A DNA stretch of 64,000 bases from Hungatella hathewayi WAL-18680 (GCF_000235505.1 NZ_JH379027.1:248001-312000), one strand, 5' to 3'. Numbered from the stretch's first letter, positions 51,255 through 61,416 are shown. A program made the numbers and translations. Notes: a model not told the origin generated them from the letters alone.

Positions 51255-52529
51255 GTGATTAAAAAAGAAATGATTGCCATGCTTTTGGCAGGAGGACAAG
51301 GCAGCCGCCTTGGCGTGCTTACTCAAAAAGTAGCAAAACCAGCAGTATCATTTGGTGGAAAGTATCGAATTATCGATTTTCCGCTGAGCAACTGTATCAA
51401 CTCGGGGGTGGATACCGTAGGGGTATTAACCCAGTATCAGCCGTTACGTTTGAACACTCATATCGGTATCGGTATTCCGTGGGATCTTGACCGTAACGTT
51501 GGAGGTGTTACCGTCCTGCCACCTTATGAGAGAAGCAAAGGCAGTGACTGGTATACCGGTACGGCCAATGCTATCTTCCAGAATCTGGAATACATGGAGA
51601 CCTACAATCCTGATTATGTCCTGATTCTTTCGGGAGACCACATCTACAAGATGGATTATGAAGTGATGCTGGAGTATCACAAAGCGAACAACGCTGACGT
51701 CACCATTGCTGCAATGCCGGTTCCGATAGAAGAGGCCAGCAGATTTGGTATCCTTATTACTGATGATAACAATCGTATCACCGAATTTGAGGAGAAGCCG
51801 GCAAATCCAAGAAGCAATCTGGCTTCCATGGGTATTTACATATTCAGCTGGAAAGTGCTGAAAGAGGCGCTTTTGAAGCTGTCGGACGAGCCGGGCTGTG
51901 ACTTTGGTAAACATATCATACCGTATTGTCATGAGCAGGGTCAGAGAATTTTCGCATATGAGTACAATGGCTACTGGAAGGATGTTGGTACTCTCAGCTC
52001 CTACTGGGAAGCAAATATGGAATTAATTGATATCATTCCTGAGTTCAATCTTTACGAGGAGTACTGGAGAATTTATACGAAGAGCGATATCATACCGCCC
52101 CAGTATATTTCGGCGGATTCCAGAATTGAGCGTAGTATCATTGGTGAAGGAACGGAGATTTACGGGGAAGTTATCAATTCCGTAATCGGTGCCGGAGTCA
52201 CCATCGGCAAGGGGGCCATCGTCAGAGACTCCATTGTGATGAGAGGCAGCGTGATCGGAGAAGGAAGTGTGCTGAACAAAGCAATTATAGCAGAAGACGT
52301 GACCGTCGGGGCGAGAACGGAGCTGGGCGTTGGGGATTATGCGCCAAGCACTTACGACCCCAAGGTTTATCAGTCTGATTTGGTAACGGTAGGTGAGCGA
52401 AGTGTGATTCCGGACGATGTGAAGGTCGGAAAGAATACCGCAATCTCCGGTATTACAAGCGCAGAAGATTATCCGGATGGATTACTTGCAAGTGGCGACT
52501 ATATTATGAAGGCAGGTGGTGTACGATGA
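51255..52529 (+). CDS. glgC: Glucose-1-phosphate adenylyltransferase, catalytic subunit
   Basis: 424-residue enzyme making ADP-glucose for glycogen. The nucleotide loop [16 protein letters not shown] is intact, followed by [14 protein letters not shown] and the sugar-phosphate site [19 protein letters not shown] is near residue 180 and a left-handed helix of hexapeptides ends the protein ([20 protein letters not shown]). I chose GTG 51255 after AGAGGTGATAAC; reading upstream to 51102 would add about 50 residues not typical of the family. Overlaps glgD by 4 bases (ATGA). Confidence 0.93.
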   Translation: MIKKEMIAMLLAGGQGSRLGVLTQKVAKPAVSFGGKYRIIDFPLSNCINSGVDTVGVLTQYQPLRLNTHIGIGIPWDLDRNVGGVTVLPPYERSKGSDWYTGTANAIFQNLEYMETYNPDYVLILSGDHIYKMDYEVMLEYHKANNADVTIAAMPVPIEEASRFGILITDDNNRITEFEEKPANPRSNLASMGIYIFSWKVLKEALLKLSDEPGCDFGKHIIPYCHEQGQRIFAYEYNGYWKDVGTLSSYWEANMELIDIIPEFNLYEEYWRIYTKSDIIPPQYISADSRIERSIIGEGTEIYGEVINSVIGAGVTIGKGAIVRDSIVMRGSVIGEGSVLNKAIIAEDVTVGARTELGVGDYAPSTYDPKVYQSDLVTVGERSVIPDDVKVGKNTAISGITSAEDYPDGLLASGDYIMKAGGVR

Positions 52530-53647
52530 GAGCAATTGGTATAGTTTTAGCAGGCGGAAACAGTAAACGGATGCGAGAGCTGTCCAACAAGCGGGCCATA
52601 GCTGCCATGCCTATTGCAGGAAGTTATCGCAGTATCGATTTTGCACTGAGCAATATGACCAATTCCCATGTTCAGAACGTGGCAGTTTTCACACAGTACA
52701 ACTCCCGTTCGTTAAACGAGCACTTGAGCTCCTCCAAGTGGTGGGATTTCGGTAGAAAGCAGGGAGGTCTGTATGTATTTACGCCAACGATTACAGCCAA
52801 GAGCAATGACTGGTATCGCGGCACGGCGGATGCCCTCTATCAGAACCTGACGTTCTTAAAGAACAGCCATGAGCCTTATGTGGTTATCGCAGCAGGCGAC
52901 TGCATCTATAAACTGGATTACAGCAAGGTGCTGGAGTATCACATCGAGAAGAAAGCGGACATCACCGTGGTATGCAAGACCATGCCTGCCAACGAGGATG
53001 TGACCAGATTCGGTGTGGTTAAGATCAATGATGACGGTAGAATTACGGATTTTGAGGAGAAGCCTATGATTGCTTCCTCCAACACGATTTCCTGCGGTAT
53101 CTATATTATCCGCCGCCGTCAGCTGATTGAGCTGATTGAGAGATGCGCGGCTGAGGACAGATACGATTTCGTTAATGATATCCTGATTCGTTATAAGAAC
53201 TTGAAGAGAATCTATGCTTATAAGATGGATACCTACTGGAGCAATATCGCGTCAGTGGAGTCCTACTACAAGACCAACATGGATTTCCTGAAACCGGAAG
53301 TCCGGGATTATTTCTTCAAGCAGTATCCGGAGGTTTACTCAAAGATTGGTGATTTACCGCCAGCCAAGTATAACCCGGGCGCCGAAGTGAAGAACAGCTT
53401 GATATCTAGTGGCAGCATTGTAAACGGTACCGTAGAAAATTCCGTACTGTTTAAACAGGCATATATTGGCAATAACTGTGTGATTAAGAACTCCATTATC
53501 TTAAATGATGTCTATATTGGAGACAACACGGTGATTGAGAATTGTATCGTGGAGAGCCGCGATACCATACGGGCCAATACCACTTATATCGGTACGCCAG
53601 ATGAAATCAAAGTGGTTGTGGAGAAGAACGAAAGATACACATTATAA
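52526..53647 (+). CDS. glgD: Glucose-1-phosphate adenylyltransferase subunit GlgD
   Basis: 373-residue homologue of GlgC that, in Bacillota, forms a mixed enzyme with GlgC and adjusts its activity. Its nucleotide loop is altered ([16 protein letters not shown] instead of GGxGxRLxPLT), consistent with a mainly regulatory subunit. [11 protein letters not shown] replaces the GlgC SGDHIY site. ATGA overlap with glgC implies coupled translation. Other glycogen genes are not in the window. Confidence 0.92.
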   Translation: MRAIGIVLAGGNSKRMRELSNKRAIAAMPIAGSYRSIDFALSNMTNSHVQNVAVFTQYNSRSLNEHLSSSKWWDFGRKQGGLYVFTPTITAKSNDWYRGTADALYQNLTFLKNSHEPYVVIAAGDCIYKLDYSKVLEYHIEKKADITVVCKTMPANEDVTRFGVVKINDDGRITDFEEKPMIASSNTISCGIYIIRRRQLIELIERCAAEDRYDFVNDILIRYKNLKRIYAYKMDTYWSNIASVESYYKTNMDFLKPEVRDYFFKQYPEVYSKIGDLPPAKYNPGAEVKNSLISSGSIVNGTVENSVLFKQAYIGNNCVIKNSIILNDVYIGDNTVIENCIVESRDTIRANTTYIGTPDEIKVVVEKNERYTL

Positions 53648-53669
53648 TGTGACAGAGAGGGGTTTTACC

Positions 53670-53954
53670 ATGCAGATTACAGACGTAAGAGTTAGACGGA
53701 TTGAAAAAGAAGGGAAGATGAAGGCCATAGTTTCTATCACTCTGGACAATGAATTCGTGATTCACGATATCAAAGTGATAGAGGGGGAAAAGGGCTTGTT
53801 TATCGCAATGCCGAGCCGTAAGGCTGCTGATGGTGAATATCGGGATATTGCTCATCCGATTAATTCAGAAACCCGCGATTTAATTCAGAACGTTATATTG
53901 ACGAAATACGAGACAACTGCTTTGGAAAGCGAAGGGGAATCAATCATAGCATAA
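53670..53954 (+). CDS. spoVG: SpoVG family RNA/DNA-binding regulator
   Basis: 94-residue protein. The start [19 protein letters not shown], the central [16 protein letters not shown] and the following YRDIAHPIN are classic SpoVG features. It is a broadly acting nucleic-acid-binding regulator in Bacillota, also found in non-sporulating species. I chose ATG 53670 with GAGAGGGG upstream; the open frame before it (from 53535) is a shadow within glgD. A terminator follows. Confidence 0.94.
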   Translation: MQITDVRVRRIEKEGKMKAIVSITLDNEFVIHDIKVIEGEKGLFIAMPSRKAADGEYRDIAHPINSETRDLIQNVILTKYETTALESEGESIIA

Positions 53955-53994
53955 TGTAAGGTAGCAAAGATTAGGGTTGTAAATGATAAATGAC

Positions 53995-54035
53995 TGCTGT
54001 ATGGGACGGAATGTTTCCATACAGCAGTTTTTTTC
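53995..54035 (+). terminator. Terminator of spoVG
   Basis: CTGCTGTATGG (53995-54005) pairs with CCATACAGCAG (54018-54028), followed by TTTTTTT. Confidence 0.92.
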
Positions 54036-54131
54036 TAAAAATTGCTGTTATCCGGCATTTGTAACCGCCCTGTAACCAAACCGTGTTATAGTGTATCCAT
54101 AAAGTGGTAAATTGAAAGGAGTCGTCCGTTC

Positions 54132-55253
54132 ATGAAAAAGAAATTAATAGCAGCAGTTGTGGTGGCCGTGGCGGCGCTTTTTACCGCCGGAGGGACTTTG
54201 GCGTGGTTTACAGATGACAGAACGGCAAATTCGGTTATTCAGACCGGAAATGTTGACATAGAGGTTTTGGAGAGCACCAACGAGCCGGAAGGGACCTATG
54301 AGAAGACTTCCGATGGAATTGTGTATAGCGGCCATTTTATGCCGGGGCAGACGTTTTCTAAGATTGTGACGGTCAGAAATAAAGGTATCAACAGCGCCTA
54401 TGTGCGGGTGAAGGTTTCCTATCAGGATCATGAGAAGAAGGTACTGCGTTACGAGAAAAAGCTGGAGCCGGTGGTGGAATCCAGCGGGTTTGGAAGCAGC
54501 GGGGACAGCTGGGAGCTTGGGAGTGACGGGTATTATTATTACAATCAGGCTCTGAAACCGGGGGCGGTGACGGCGCCGGTGATGGAGACGGTTCATCTTC
54601 CGCTTGGATGGGAACTGGAACAGACGACTTCGCTGTACCGGGTTGTGATTATGGCGGAGGCAATCCAGTCAGATTTTACCGGAGATACTGCGAAAGAGGC
54701 ATTTGGGTATCAGGAAGTGGGGCCGGGGATTGTGTCTAAAGCGAAAAAACTGGTGGCTGAGTATCAGGAGCTTTCAAATGCGTACCATGAAGCTGTTGGC
54801 CAGAAGAATAAGGAGGAGCAGGAGCGGATTCTGAAACAGATTCAGGAATTAATGGAAGTTGATGATAGTATGACTTGGAATCAAATCAATAATAATGATA
54901 AATTCCGGTCTGCGTTGACAAAAGTGAACGGCGATTGGCCGACGGTTGCAGAGGAAGGTCTTGCGGAAGAACTTCATATGTTAGAAGAAGAGAGTCAGAA
55001 GTGGTATGTCAATATTTATGTGGTAGTGAAGGATGATTGCCGGGTTGTACCGTATATCAGCAAAGCTCCAAGGCTTGGAGTCGGAGACCAATGGAGAGCC
55101 AGATATCTGCAGATTGATGGAGTGTGGTATCAGCCGAAGGAGGCACCATCGGCGTCATCGGATATGGTTGAGAATATCAATAAGTTTTATGAGAATGGAT
55201 GGGACGGGATCAAGAATAGTTGGAAACCGGTAGATTTCAGTACGGTAGAATAA
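54132..55253 (+). CDS. TasA/CalY-like secreted protein with SipW-type signal peptide
   Basis: 373-residue exported protein. The signal region KKKLIAAVVVAVAALFTAGGTLAWFTD followed by NSVIQTGNVDIEVLE-like text is the hallmark of proteins processed by the ER-type signal peptidase SipW (TasA, camelysin). Residues 30-185 form a beta-rich domain like these proteins (FMPGQTFSKIVTVRNKG, AYVRVKVSYQ). The remainder is partly helical with a long charged helix near 200-240 and no recognised function. It may form surface fibres or matrix. No sipW gene lies in the window. AAAGGAG stands before the ATG. Confidence 0.75.
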   Translation: MKKKLIAAVVVAVAALFTAGGTLAWFTDDRTANSVIQTGNVDIEVLESTNEPEGTYEKTSDGIVYSGHFMPGQTFSKIVTVRNKGINSAYVRVKVSYQDHEKKVLRYEKKLEPVVESSGFGSSGDSWELGSDGYYYYNQALKPGAVTAPVMETVHLPLGWELEQTTSLYRVVIMAEAIQSDFTGDTAKEAFGYQEVGPGIVSKAKKLVAEYQELSNAYHEAVGQKNKEEQERILKQIQELMEVDDSMTWNQINNNDKFRSALTKVNGDWPTVAEEGLAEELHMLEEESQKWYVNIYVVVKDDCRVVPYISKAPRLGVGDQWRARYLQIDGVWYQPKEAPSASSDMVENINKFYENGWDGIKNSWKPVDFSTVE

Positions 55254-55264
55254 AGATATGAGAA

Positions 55265-55312
55265 AAAGTGCTTTATGAGGAGCAATAAGATTTGTTCTTC
55301 ATAAAGCACTTT
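55265..55312. terminator. Terminator between the TasA-like gene and the dehydrogenase gene
   Basis: AAAGTGCTTTATGA (55265-55278) pairs perfectly with TCATAAAGCACTTT (55299-55312), 20-base loop with minor extra pairing. It lies between convergent genes and may stop both. Confidence 0.8.
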
Positions 55313-55323
55313 CTTGTATGCAT

Positions 55324-56724
55324 TTATTTATTGAGAATACTTCTCGCCACGCTGATCCCATTGGCGGACGCCTGCTGGAGTCCTCTGGTGACGGAAGCGC
55401 CGTCGCCGATGGCGCGCAGGCCTTTCACGCTGGTCTCGAAGTCAGAGTTTACCACCACTTTGTTGGAGTAGAATTTGACTTCCACGCCGTAGAGCAGGGT
55501 TTCGTCGCTGGCGATGCCTGGGGTGACTTTGTCCAGGGCCAGGAGCATTTCCTTGATGTCCACCATGATTCGGTGCGGGAATACTAGCGATAAATCGCCT
55601 GGTACGGCATCCTTGAGGGTGGGAATCAGGTTATTCCGGCAGAGACGCTCCTCGGTGGTGCGGCGTCCCCGCTGGAAGTCGCCGAAGGTCTGTACCAGGA
55701 TTTTGCCGTCGCAGAGCATGTTGCTGAGCTGGGCGATGTGTTTGCCGTACTCGATCGGGGTCTTGAACGGTTTGGTGAAGTTCTTGGACACCAGGAGGGC
55801 AAAGTTGGTGTTGTTGGTTTTGTATTCCTGGGACTTGTAGGCGTGGCCGTTTACCACGGCAAGTCCGTTCTCATAGTACTCGGTGGCTACCTCGCCGGAG
55901 GGGTTCGTACAGAAGGTGCGGACCTTGTCGTCGAAGGTTGGGGTGTAGTACACCAGCTTGGCTTCATACAGGTTCTTGTTCAGGAATTCCATAACCTCGT
56001 CCCGGACTTCCACCCGGACGCCGATGTCAACGGTGCCCACCTGGGTCTCGATGCCGTGGTCGCCGCAGATGTGGCTGAACCAGTCGGAGCCTTCCCGGCC
56101 GATGGCGGATACGATTTCAGGCGCGTAGTAGGTCTCACCCTTGTCGGTGACGATACCACGGGCTTCATTTCCCTCGATGATAATGTCTTTGACCATGGTG
56201 TTGAATTCCATATGGATGCCCTGGGCCAGCAGGTGCTCCTGCAGCCGGGTGTATATCTTGTAGCCCTCCTCCGTGCCTAAATGGCGGATGGGGCATTCTA
56301 TCAGTTTTAGGTTGGCGCCGATGGCTTTGCGGCGGATTTCCTGAATTTCTTTCTGTTTGTCCAGACCGTACACGTTGGTGTCCGCGCCGAATTTTAAGTA
56401 AATGTTATCGGATTCCTTTAACAGCTCCACAGTCTTGTCATAGCCCAGAATCTCAGGCAGATTGCCGCCTACATCCGGTGACAGGGAGAGCTTTCCGTCG
56501 GAAAATGCTCCGGCTCCCGCAAATCCTGTGGTGATGGAACATGGCTGGCAGCCCACACACACTTTGGTGGTACGCTTCGGGCACATCCGTTTTTCGATGG
56601 GGCGGCCTTTCTCTACCATAAGAATCTTCATGTCCGGTTTCTGCTGAATCAGCTCATAGGCGCAGAAGATTCCGGATGGGCCGGCTCCGATGATGATGAC
56701 ATCAAATTGGTTCTTAGAATTCAT
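55324..56724 (-). CDS. FAD-dependent dehydrogenase family protein
   Basis: 466-residue flavoprotein of the group annotated as uncharacterised FAD-dependent dehydrogenases. The N-terminal dinucleotide loop is IIIGAGPSGIFCAYEL, with a cysteine-containing stretch CPKRTTKVCVGCQPCSI shortly after that could bind metal or an Fe-S cluster. GAGAFSDGKLSLS follows, and the C-terminal GLRAIGDGASVTRGLQQASANGI closes the FAD site. ATG 56724 has AAAGGAG upstream; the reading from 56733 overlaps that site. The reaction is unknown. Length is normal for the family. Confidence 0.82.
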   Translation of the reverse strand: MNSKNQFDVIIIGAGPSGIFCAYELIQQKPDMKILMVEKGRPIEKRMCPKRTTKVCVGCQPCSITTGFAGAGAFSDGKLSLSPDVGGNLPEILGYDKTVELLKESDNIYLKFGADTNVYGLDKQKEIQEIRRKAIGANLKLIECPIRHLGTEEGYKIYTRLQEHLLAQGIHMEFNTMVKDIIIEGNEARGIVTDKGETYYAPEIVSAIGREGSDWFSHICGDHGIETQVGTVDIGVRVEVRDEVMEFLNKNLYEAKLVYYTPTFDDKVRTFCTNPSGEVATEYYENGLAVVNGHAYKSQEYKTNNTNFALLVSKNFTKPFKTPIEYGKHIAQLSNMLCDGKILVQTFGDFQRGRRTTEERLCRNNLIPTLKDAVPGDLSLVFPHRIMVDIKEMLLALDKVTPGIASDETLLYGVEVKFYSNKVVVNSDFETSVKGLRAIGDGASVTRGLQQASANGISVARSILNK

Positions 56725-56768
56725 ATACAACACTCCTTTTCAAATGCACGACTCCGGGCAGTAAAAAA

Positions 56769-56833
56769 CCAACTACTCATAGAGCCAGTGATACAGTAAA
56801 CTATCACTTATAGTCAACTATTGAGGTAGTTGG
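56769..56833. repeat. Nested inverted-repeat element
   Basis: CCAACTAC (56769-56776) pairs with GTAGTTGG (56826-56833). Inside, AGTGATA (56787-56793) pairs with TATCACT (56802-56808). It could fold on either strand; there is no T-run. It lies just upstream of the dehydrogenase gene and about 100 bases before the pth promoter. No known RNA family was recognised. Confidence 0.5.
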
Positions 56834-56930
56834 TAGAAACGTTCAACCGATTTTGAACTTATATAAGCCATCTTTTTCAGTTTAGCATATTGTCTCACTG
56901 GAATCAAGTGGAAAAACAGTGTCTGCGCCC

Positions 56931-56959
56931 TTTACTTCTGGGAATTTTGCTGTTAAAAT
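56931..56959 (+). promoter_or_regulatory. Promoter of pth-mfd
   Basis: TTTACT (56931-56936), 17-base spacer, TAAAAT (56954-56959). The other bases of the 355-base gap, apart from the inverted repeat at 56769-56833, show nothing recognisable. Confidence 0.5.
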
Positions 56960-57079
56960 GAGTACACCAGCGTTAGATACCCCCGGTGCGGAGTAACTAA
57001 CGCTTTAGGGCGTGCTTTGAATAGGTCGATTGTTTTGAGAAACAATATAGAATGCGAATGTTTGGACAGGAGAAAAGAT

Positions 57080-57655
57080 ATGTATATAATAGTTGGGCTG
57101 GGAAATCCAACCAAGGAATATGATAAGACGAGACATAATGTGGGATTTTCGGTGATCGATGTGCTGGCGGACCGGATTGGAATCGATGTGTCGGAGAAGA
57201 AGCACCGGGCGCTGTGCGGGAAAGGGATGCTGGAAGGGCAGAAGGTGATTCTGGCAAAGCCGCAGACGTTCATGAATCTCAGCGGGGAGAGTGTCCGGGC
57301 CATGGTGGATTTCTATAAGGTCTCGCCGGACGAGGTGATTATCGTCTATGATGACATCAGTCTGGAGCCGGGGCAGCTGCGCATCCGCACGAAGGGCAGC
57401 GCCGGCGGGCATAACGGGATTAAGAATATCATTGCCCATCTGGGAACCCAGGAGTTTCCAAGGATTAAGGTCGGCGTGGGTGAAAAGCCGAAATATATGG
57501 ATTTGGCGGATTATGTGTTGAGCCGGTTCTCCAAGGGGGAGCAGGAATTGATGGACGATGCGTTCCGGGAAGCGGCGGACGCGGTGGCGATGATGATTTC
57601 CGAGGGAATGGACGCGGCTATGAATCATTTTAATGCAAAGAAGACGAGAGGATAA
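57080..57655 (+). CDS. pth: Peptidyl-tRNA hydrolase
   Basis: 191-residue enzyme that frees tRNA from dropped-off peptidyl-tRNA. VGLGNPTKEYDKTRHNVGF gives Asn9 and catalytic His19; KPQTFMNLSGESV and VYDDISLEPG supply the other site residues. ATG 57080 has AGGAGA upstream; the earlier frame from 57017 is not typical of the family. mfd follows 3 bases later, a pair common in Bacillota. Confidence 0.95.
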   Translation: MYIIVGLGNPTKEYDKTRHNVGFSVIDVLADRIGIDVSEKKHRALCGKGMLEGQKVILAKPQTFMNLSGESVRAMVDFYKVSPDEVIIVYDDISLEPGQLRIRTKGSAGGHNGIKNIIAHLGTQEFPRIKVGVGEKPKYMDLADYVLSRFSKGEQELMDDAFREAADAVAMMISEGMDAAMNHFNAKKTRG

Positions 57656-57658
57656 TCT

Positions 57659-60600
57659 ATGAGCAGGTTGTTTGCCAATCCTTTGGCAGAACTGATTGAG
57701 TTTGAGGAATTAAATAAGGATTTAATCCGGGGAAATGGTCCCGTTCAGGTGACGGGCTGCATGGATTCCCAGAAGGTGCATCTGATGCAGGAAGCGGGGG
57801 AAGGTCTGCCGTGGAAGCTGGTGGTGACCTATGACGATTCCCGGGCCAAGGAAATCTACGAGGATTTTCGGTGCTTCCGGGAGGACGTGTGGCTGTATCC
57901 GGCCAGGGACCTGCTGTTTTACAGCGCAGATATCCACGGAAATCTGATGACCAGACAGCGGGTGTCGGTACTCCGTCATTTAAATGAAGACGAAGGCGGC
58001 GTGGTGGTGACGACGGTTGACGGGTTGATGGACCATCTGGTACCCCTTGGTTATCTGGAATCCCAGGTGATGAAGGTGGAGACCGGGCAGACCATCGATG
58101 TGGAAGCCTGGAAGAAACGGCTGACGGCTCTGGGGTATGAGAGAATGGCCCAGGTGGACGGGATGGGACAGTTTTCCATCCGTGGCGGTATCATCGACAT
58201 TTTCCCATTGACGGAGGAACTGCCGCTTCGAATTGAGTTGTGGGACGATGAGGTGGATTCCATCCGCTCCTTTGATATTGAGAGCCAGCGCTCGGTGGAG
58301 CAGCTGGAGGAGGCGCTTATCTATCCGGCTACGGAGATGGTGCTGAGCGAGGAGCAGATACGGGCCGGGATAGATAAAATTCGCAAAGAAGCGAAGAAGT
58401 ATGAGAAATCTCTCAGAGAGCAGCTGAAGACGGAGGAGGCCGCCAGGATTCAGGGGATTGTCCGGGAATTGACGGAGGGGCTGGAAGAGGGCTGGCATGT
58501 CAGCGGGCGGGACAGCTTTCTGACGTATTTTTATTCGGATACGGTGTCGTTTCTGGAGTATTTTCCGGCGGATAAGACTGCTCTTTTCCTGGATGAGCCG
58601 GCCAGACTTCGGGAGAAGGGGGAGACTGTGGAGGCGGAATTCCGGGAGAGCATGGTGCACCGGCTGGAGAAGGGATATCTGCTTCCGGGACAGACGTCCC
58701 TGCTGTTCACGGCGAAGGAGACGCTGGCCAGAGTGCAGGTGAAGCACGGGGCCATGCTGACGGGGCTGGAGCAGAAGATAGCCGGGATGGCGGCGGAGAA
58801 CCGGTATCACATTGAGGTCAAAAATGTGAACTCCTATCAGAACAGTTTTGAGATTCTGATTAAGGATTTGAAGAGATGGAAGCGGGAAAAGTACCGGGTG
58901 ATTCTGCTGTCCGGTTCCAGGACGAGAGCCAGCCGTCTGGCCGGGGATTTGCGGGAGTATGAGCTGAGCGCGTTCTGTCCGGACGATGAGGAAAGGCAGG
59001 TGAAGCCGGGGGAGATTCTGGTCACTTACGGCAATCTTCACCGTGGTTTTGAGTATCCCCAGATTAAGTTCGTGGTGATTACCGAGGGGGATATGTTCGG
59101 CACCAGGCAGAAGAAACGGAAGCGGAAGAAGACCTCCTATGAGGGGAAAAAGATTCAGAGCTTTACGGAACTGTCTGTGGGCGATTATGTGGTACATGAG
59201 GAGCATGGACTCGGCATTTACCGCGGGATTGAGAAGATCGAACAGGATAAGGTCATCAAGGATTACTTAAAGATTGAGTACGGGGATGGAGGTAATCTCT
59301 ATCTGCCGGCCACCAGGCTGGACGGAATCCAGAAATATGCCGGAGCGGACGCCAAGGCGCCCAAGTTAAATAAGCTGGGCGGCGAGCAGTGGAACCGGAC
59401 CAAGGCCAGAGTGAAGACGGCGGTCAAGGAGATTGCCAAGGATTTGGTGGAACTATATGCGGCCAGACAGGACTCGGACGGATTTGAGTATGGGCCGGAT
59501 ACGGTGTGGCAGAAGGAGTTTGAGGAGCTGTTCCCCTACGAGGAGACGGAGGACCAGTTAGACGCCATCGAGGCCACCAAGCGGGACATGGAGAGCCAAA
59601 AGATTATGGACCGGCTGATCTGCGGCGACGTGGGGTATGGGAAGACGGAGATTGCACTGCGGGCTGCATTTAAGGCGATTCAGGATGGGAAGCAGGTGGT
59701 TTATCTGGTGCCCACCACGATTCTGGCCCAGCAGCATTACAATACGTTTGTCCAGAGAATGAAGGATTTTCCGGTGCGGGTGGATTTATTGTCCAGGTTC
59801 CGGACAGCCACGGAGATTAAAAAGTCCCTGGAGGATTTGAAGCGGGGGCTGGTGGATATTGTGATTGGAACCCACCGGGTGCTTTCTAAGGATGTGGAGT
59901 TTAAGAATCTGGGACTGCTGATTATCGACGAGGAGCAGCGGTTTGGGGTGACCCACAAGGAGAAGATAAAGAAGCTGAAGGAAAATATCGACGTGCTGAC
60001 GCTGACGGCGACGCCGATTCCCCGGACCCTCCATATGAGTCTGGTGGGAATCCGGGATATGAGTGTGCTGGAGGAGCCGCCGGTGGACAGGATTCCGATT
60101 CAGACTTACGTGATGGAGTACAACGATGAGATGGTGAGAGAAGCCATCCACCGGGAGCTGGCCAGAAATGGGCAGGTGTATTATGTATACAACCGGGTGC
60201 AGGATATCGATGAGGTAGCCGCCCATGTGGCGGAGCTGGTGCCAAACGCGGTGGTGACATTTGCCCACGGGCAGATGCGGGAGCACGAGCTGGAGCGGAT
60301 TATGTTTGATTTTATCAATGGGGATATTGATGTGCTGGTGTCTACCACGATTATTGAGACGGGGCTGGATATCCCTAATGCCAATACCATGATTATCCAC
60401 GACGCGGACAGGATGGGTCTGTCCCAGCTGTACCAGCTGCGAGGACGTGTGGGGCGCTCCAACCGGACGGCATTTGCATTTCTGATGTACAAACGGGATA
60501 AGTTGCTGCGGGAGGAGGCGGAGAAACGCCTCCAGGCAATCCGGGAGTTCACGGAGCTGGGCTCCGGCATCAAGATTGCCATGCGTGATTTGGAAATCCG

Positions 60601-61189
60601 TGGCGCGGGCAATGTGCTGGGAGCGGAGCAGCATGGACATATGGAGGCGGTGGGCTACGATTTGTACTGCAAGCTGTTGAACGAGGCGGTCCAAGCGTTG
60701 AAGGGCCAGCGTGAAGAGACAGAGGAGTACGAGACCGTGGTGGACTGCGATATGGATGCCTATATTCCGTCCACGTATATTAAGAATGAGTATCAGAAGC
60801 TGGATATCTATAAACGGATTTCCGGGATTGAGACGGAAGAGGAATATATGGATATGCAGGATGAGCTGATTGACCGGTTCGGCGATATGCCGCGCTCGGT
60901 TGGAAACCTGCTGACAGTGGCGGCCATCAAGGCTATGGCTCATAAGGTGTATGTGACGGAAGTTTATGTAAACCGAAACGAATCCCGGCTGACCATGTAT
61001 AAGAATGCGAAAATCGATACGATTAAGATTCCGGAGTTTGTGAAGAAGTATGGCGGGGATTTGAAGTTTGTGTTGAAAGACGGGCCGTATTTTATGTATC
61101 AGACACGGGAGAAGAATATGGACTGCGAGACGATGATGGAGAGGACGCAGGAGATACTGAAGGATATGATGGAGTTGGTGGAAGAATAG
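57659..61189 (+). CDS. mfd: Transcription-repair coupling factor
   Basis: 1176-residue DNA translocase that removes stalled polymerase and recruits the UvrABC system. Order: UvrB-like N-terminal modules (DGLMDHLVPL, GGIIDIFPLTEELPLRIELWDDEVDSIR), a CarD-like polymerase-interacting domain near 500-570 (SVGDYVVHEEHGLGIYRGIEK), helicase motifs LICGDVGYGKTEIALRAAF (Walker A near residue 660) and LLIIDEEQRFGVTHKEK, then the RGRVGR motif and the C-terminal regulatory domain from about 1000. Normal length. A hairpin with T-run follows. Confidence 0.96.
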   Translation: MSRLFANPLAELIEFEELNKDLIRGNGPVQVTGCMDSQKVHLMQEAGEGLPWKLVVTYDDSRAKEIYEDFRCFREDVWLYPARDLLFYSADIHGNLMTRQRVSVLRHLNEDEGGVVVTTVDGLMDHLVPLGYLESQVMKVETGQTIDVEAWKKRLTALGYERMAQVDGMGQFSIRGGIIDIFPLTEELPLRIELWDDEVDSIRSFDIESQRSVEQLEEALIYPATEMVLSEEQIRAGIDKIRKEAKKYEKSLREQLKTEEAARIQGIVRELTEGLEEGWHVSGRDSFLTYFYSDTVSFLEYFPADKTALFLDEPARLREKGETVEAEFRESMVHRLEKGYLLPGQTSLLFTAKETLARVQVKHGAMLTGLEQKIAGMAAENRYHIEVKNVNSYQNSFEILIKDLKRWKREKYRVILLSGSRTRASRLAGDLREYELSAFCPDDEERQVKPGEILVTYGNLHRGFEYPQIKFVVITEGDMFGTRQKKRKRKKTSYEGKKIQSFTELSVGDYVVHEEHGLGIYRGIEKIEQDKVIKDYLKIEYGDGGNLYLPATRLDGIQKYAGADAKAPKLNKLGGEQWNRTKARVKTAVKEIAKDLVELYAARQDSDGFEYGPDTVWQKEFEELFPYEETEDQLDAIEATKRDMESQKIMDRLICGDVGYGKTEIALRAAFKAIQDGKQVVYLVPTTILAQQHYNTFVQRMKDFPVRVDLLSRFRTATEIKKSLEDLKRGLVDIVIGTHRVLSKDVEFKNLGLLIIDEEQRFGVTHKEKIKKLKENIDVLTLTATPIPRTLHMSLVGIRDMSVLEEPPVDRIPIQTYVMEYNDEMVREAIHRELARNGQVYYVYNRVQDIDEVAAHVAELVPNAVVTFAHGQMREHELERIMFDFINGDIDVLVSTTIIETGLDIPNANTMIIHDADRMGLSQLYQLRGRVGRSNRTAFAFLMYKRDKLLREEAEKRLQAIREFTELGSGIKIAMRDLEIRGAGNVLGAEQHGHMEAVGYDLYCKLLNEAVQALKGQREETEEYETVVDCDMDAYIPSTYIKNEYQKLDIYKRISGIETEEEYMDMQDELIDRFGDMPRSVGNLLTVAAIKAMAHKVYVTEVYVNRNESRLTMYKNAKIDTIKIPEFVKKYGGDLKFVLKDGPYFMYQTREKNMDCETMMERTQEILKDMMELVEE

Positions 61190-61207
61190 AAAAAGTTTTT
61201 TGTGCGG

Positions 61208-61238
61208 AAGGCGCCTGAGAAATCGGGCGTCTTTTTTT
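61208..61238 (+). terminator. Terminator of pth-mfd
   Basis: AAGGCGCC pairs with GGGCGTCTT (one G-U pair), 9-base loop, followed by TTTTTTT. Confidence 0.7.
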
Positions 61239-61329
61239 ACTGCATTGCGGTTAAATTGAGCAGAAAATTGTATATAGTGCACAAGAAAACATGGCTGTCT
61301 TTATCATATAGTAACAAAGTGTCGAAAAA

Positions 61330-61416
61330 TGTCAAACTTTGATTGACATTGAATATGCTTATGTATATAATCAAATTGTAAACAAACGAAAGTAAAATAG
61401 CTTTCAAATGAAGCTA
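61330..61416. promoter_or_regulatory. Putative operators at the DeoR-family promoter
   Basis: TGTCAA-N7-TTGACA (61330-61348) includes the -35 box, and TAGCTT-N7-AAGCTA (61398-61416) lies just downstream of the expected transcription start. Both have 6-bp arms and 7-base spacers but different sequences. Confidence 0.4.
61343..61371 (+). promoter_or_regulatory. Consensus promoter of the DeoR-ABC operon
   Basis: TTGACA (61343-61348), exactly 17 bases, TATAAT (61366-61371). Both hexamers are perfect. Confidence 0.8.

Noticed and set aside
59786-61282. Long minus-strand open frame of 498 residues across mfd (also 57980-59206 and 20161-21111)
   Set aside because: They lie antisense to clear genes, have no ribosome site or family motifs, and are rich in His/Leu/Arg as expected from the reverse of codon-biased coding DNA.
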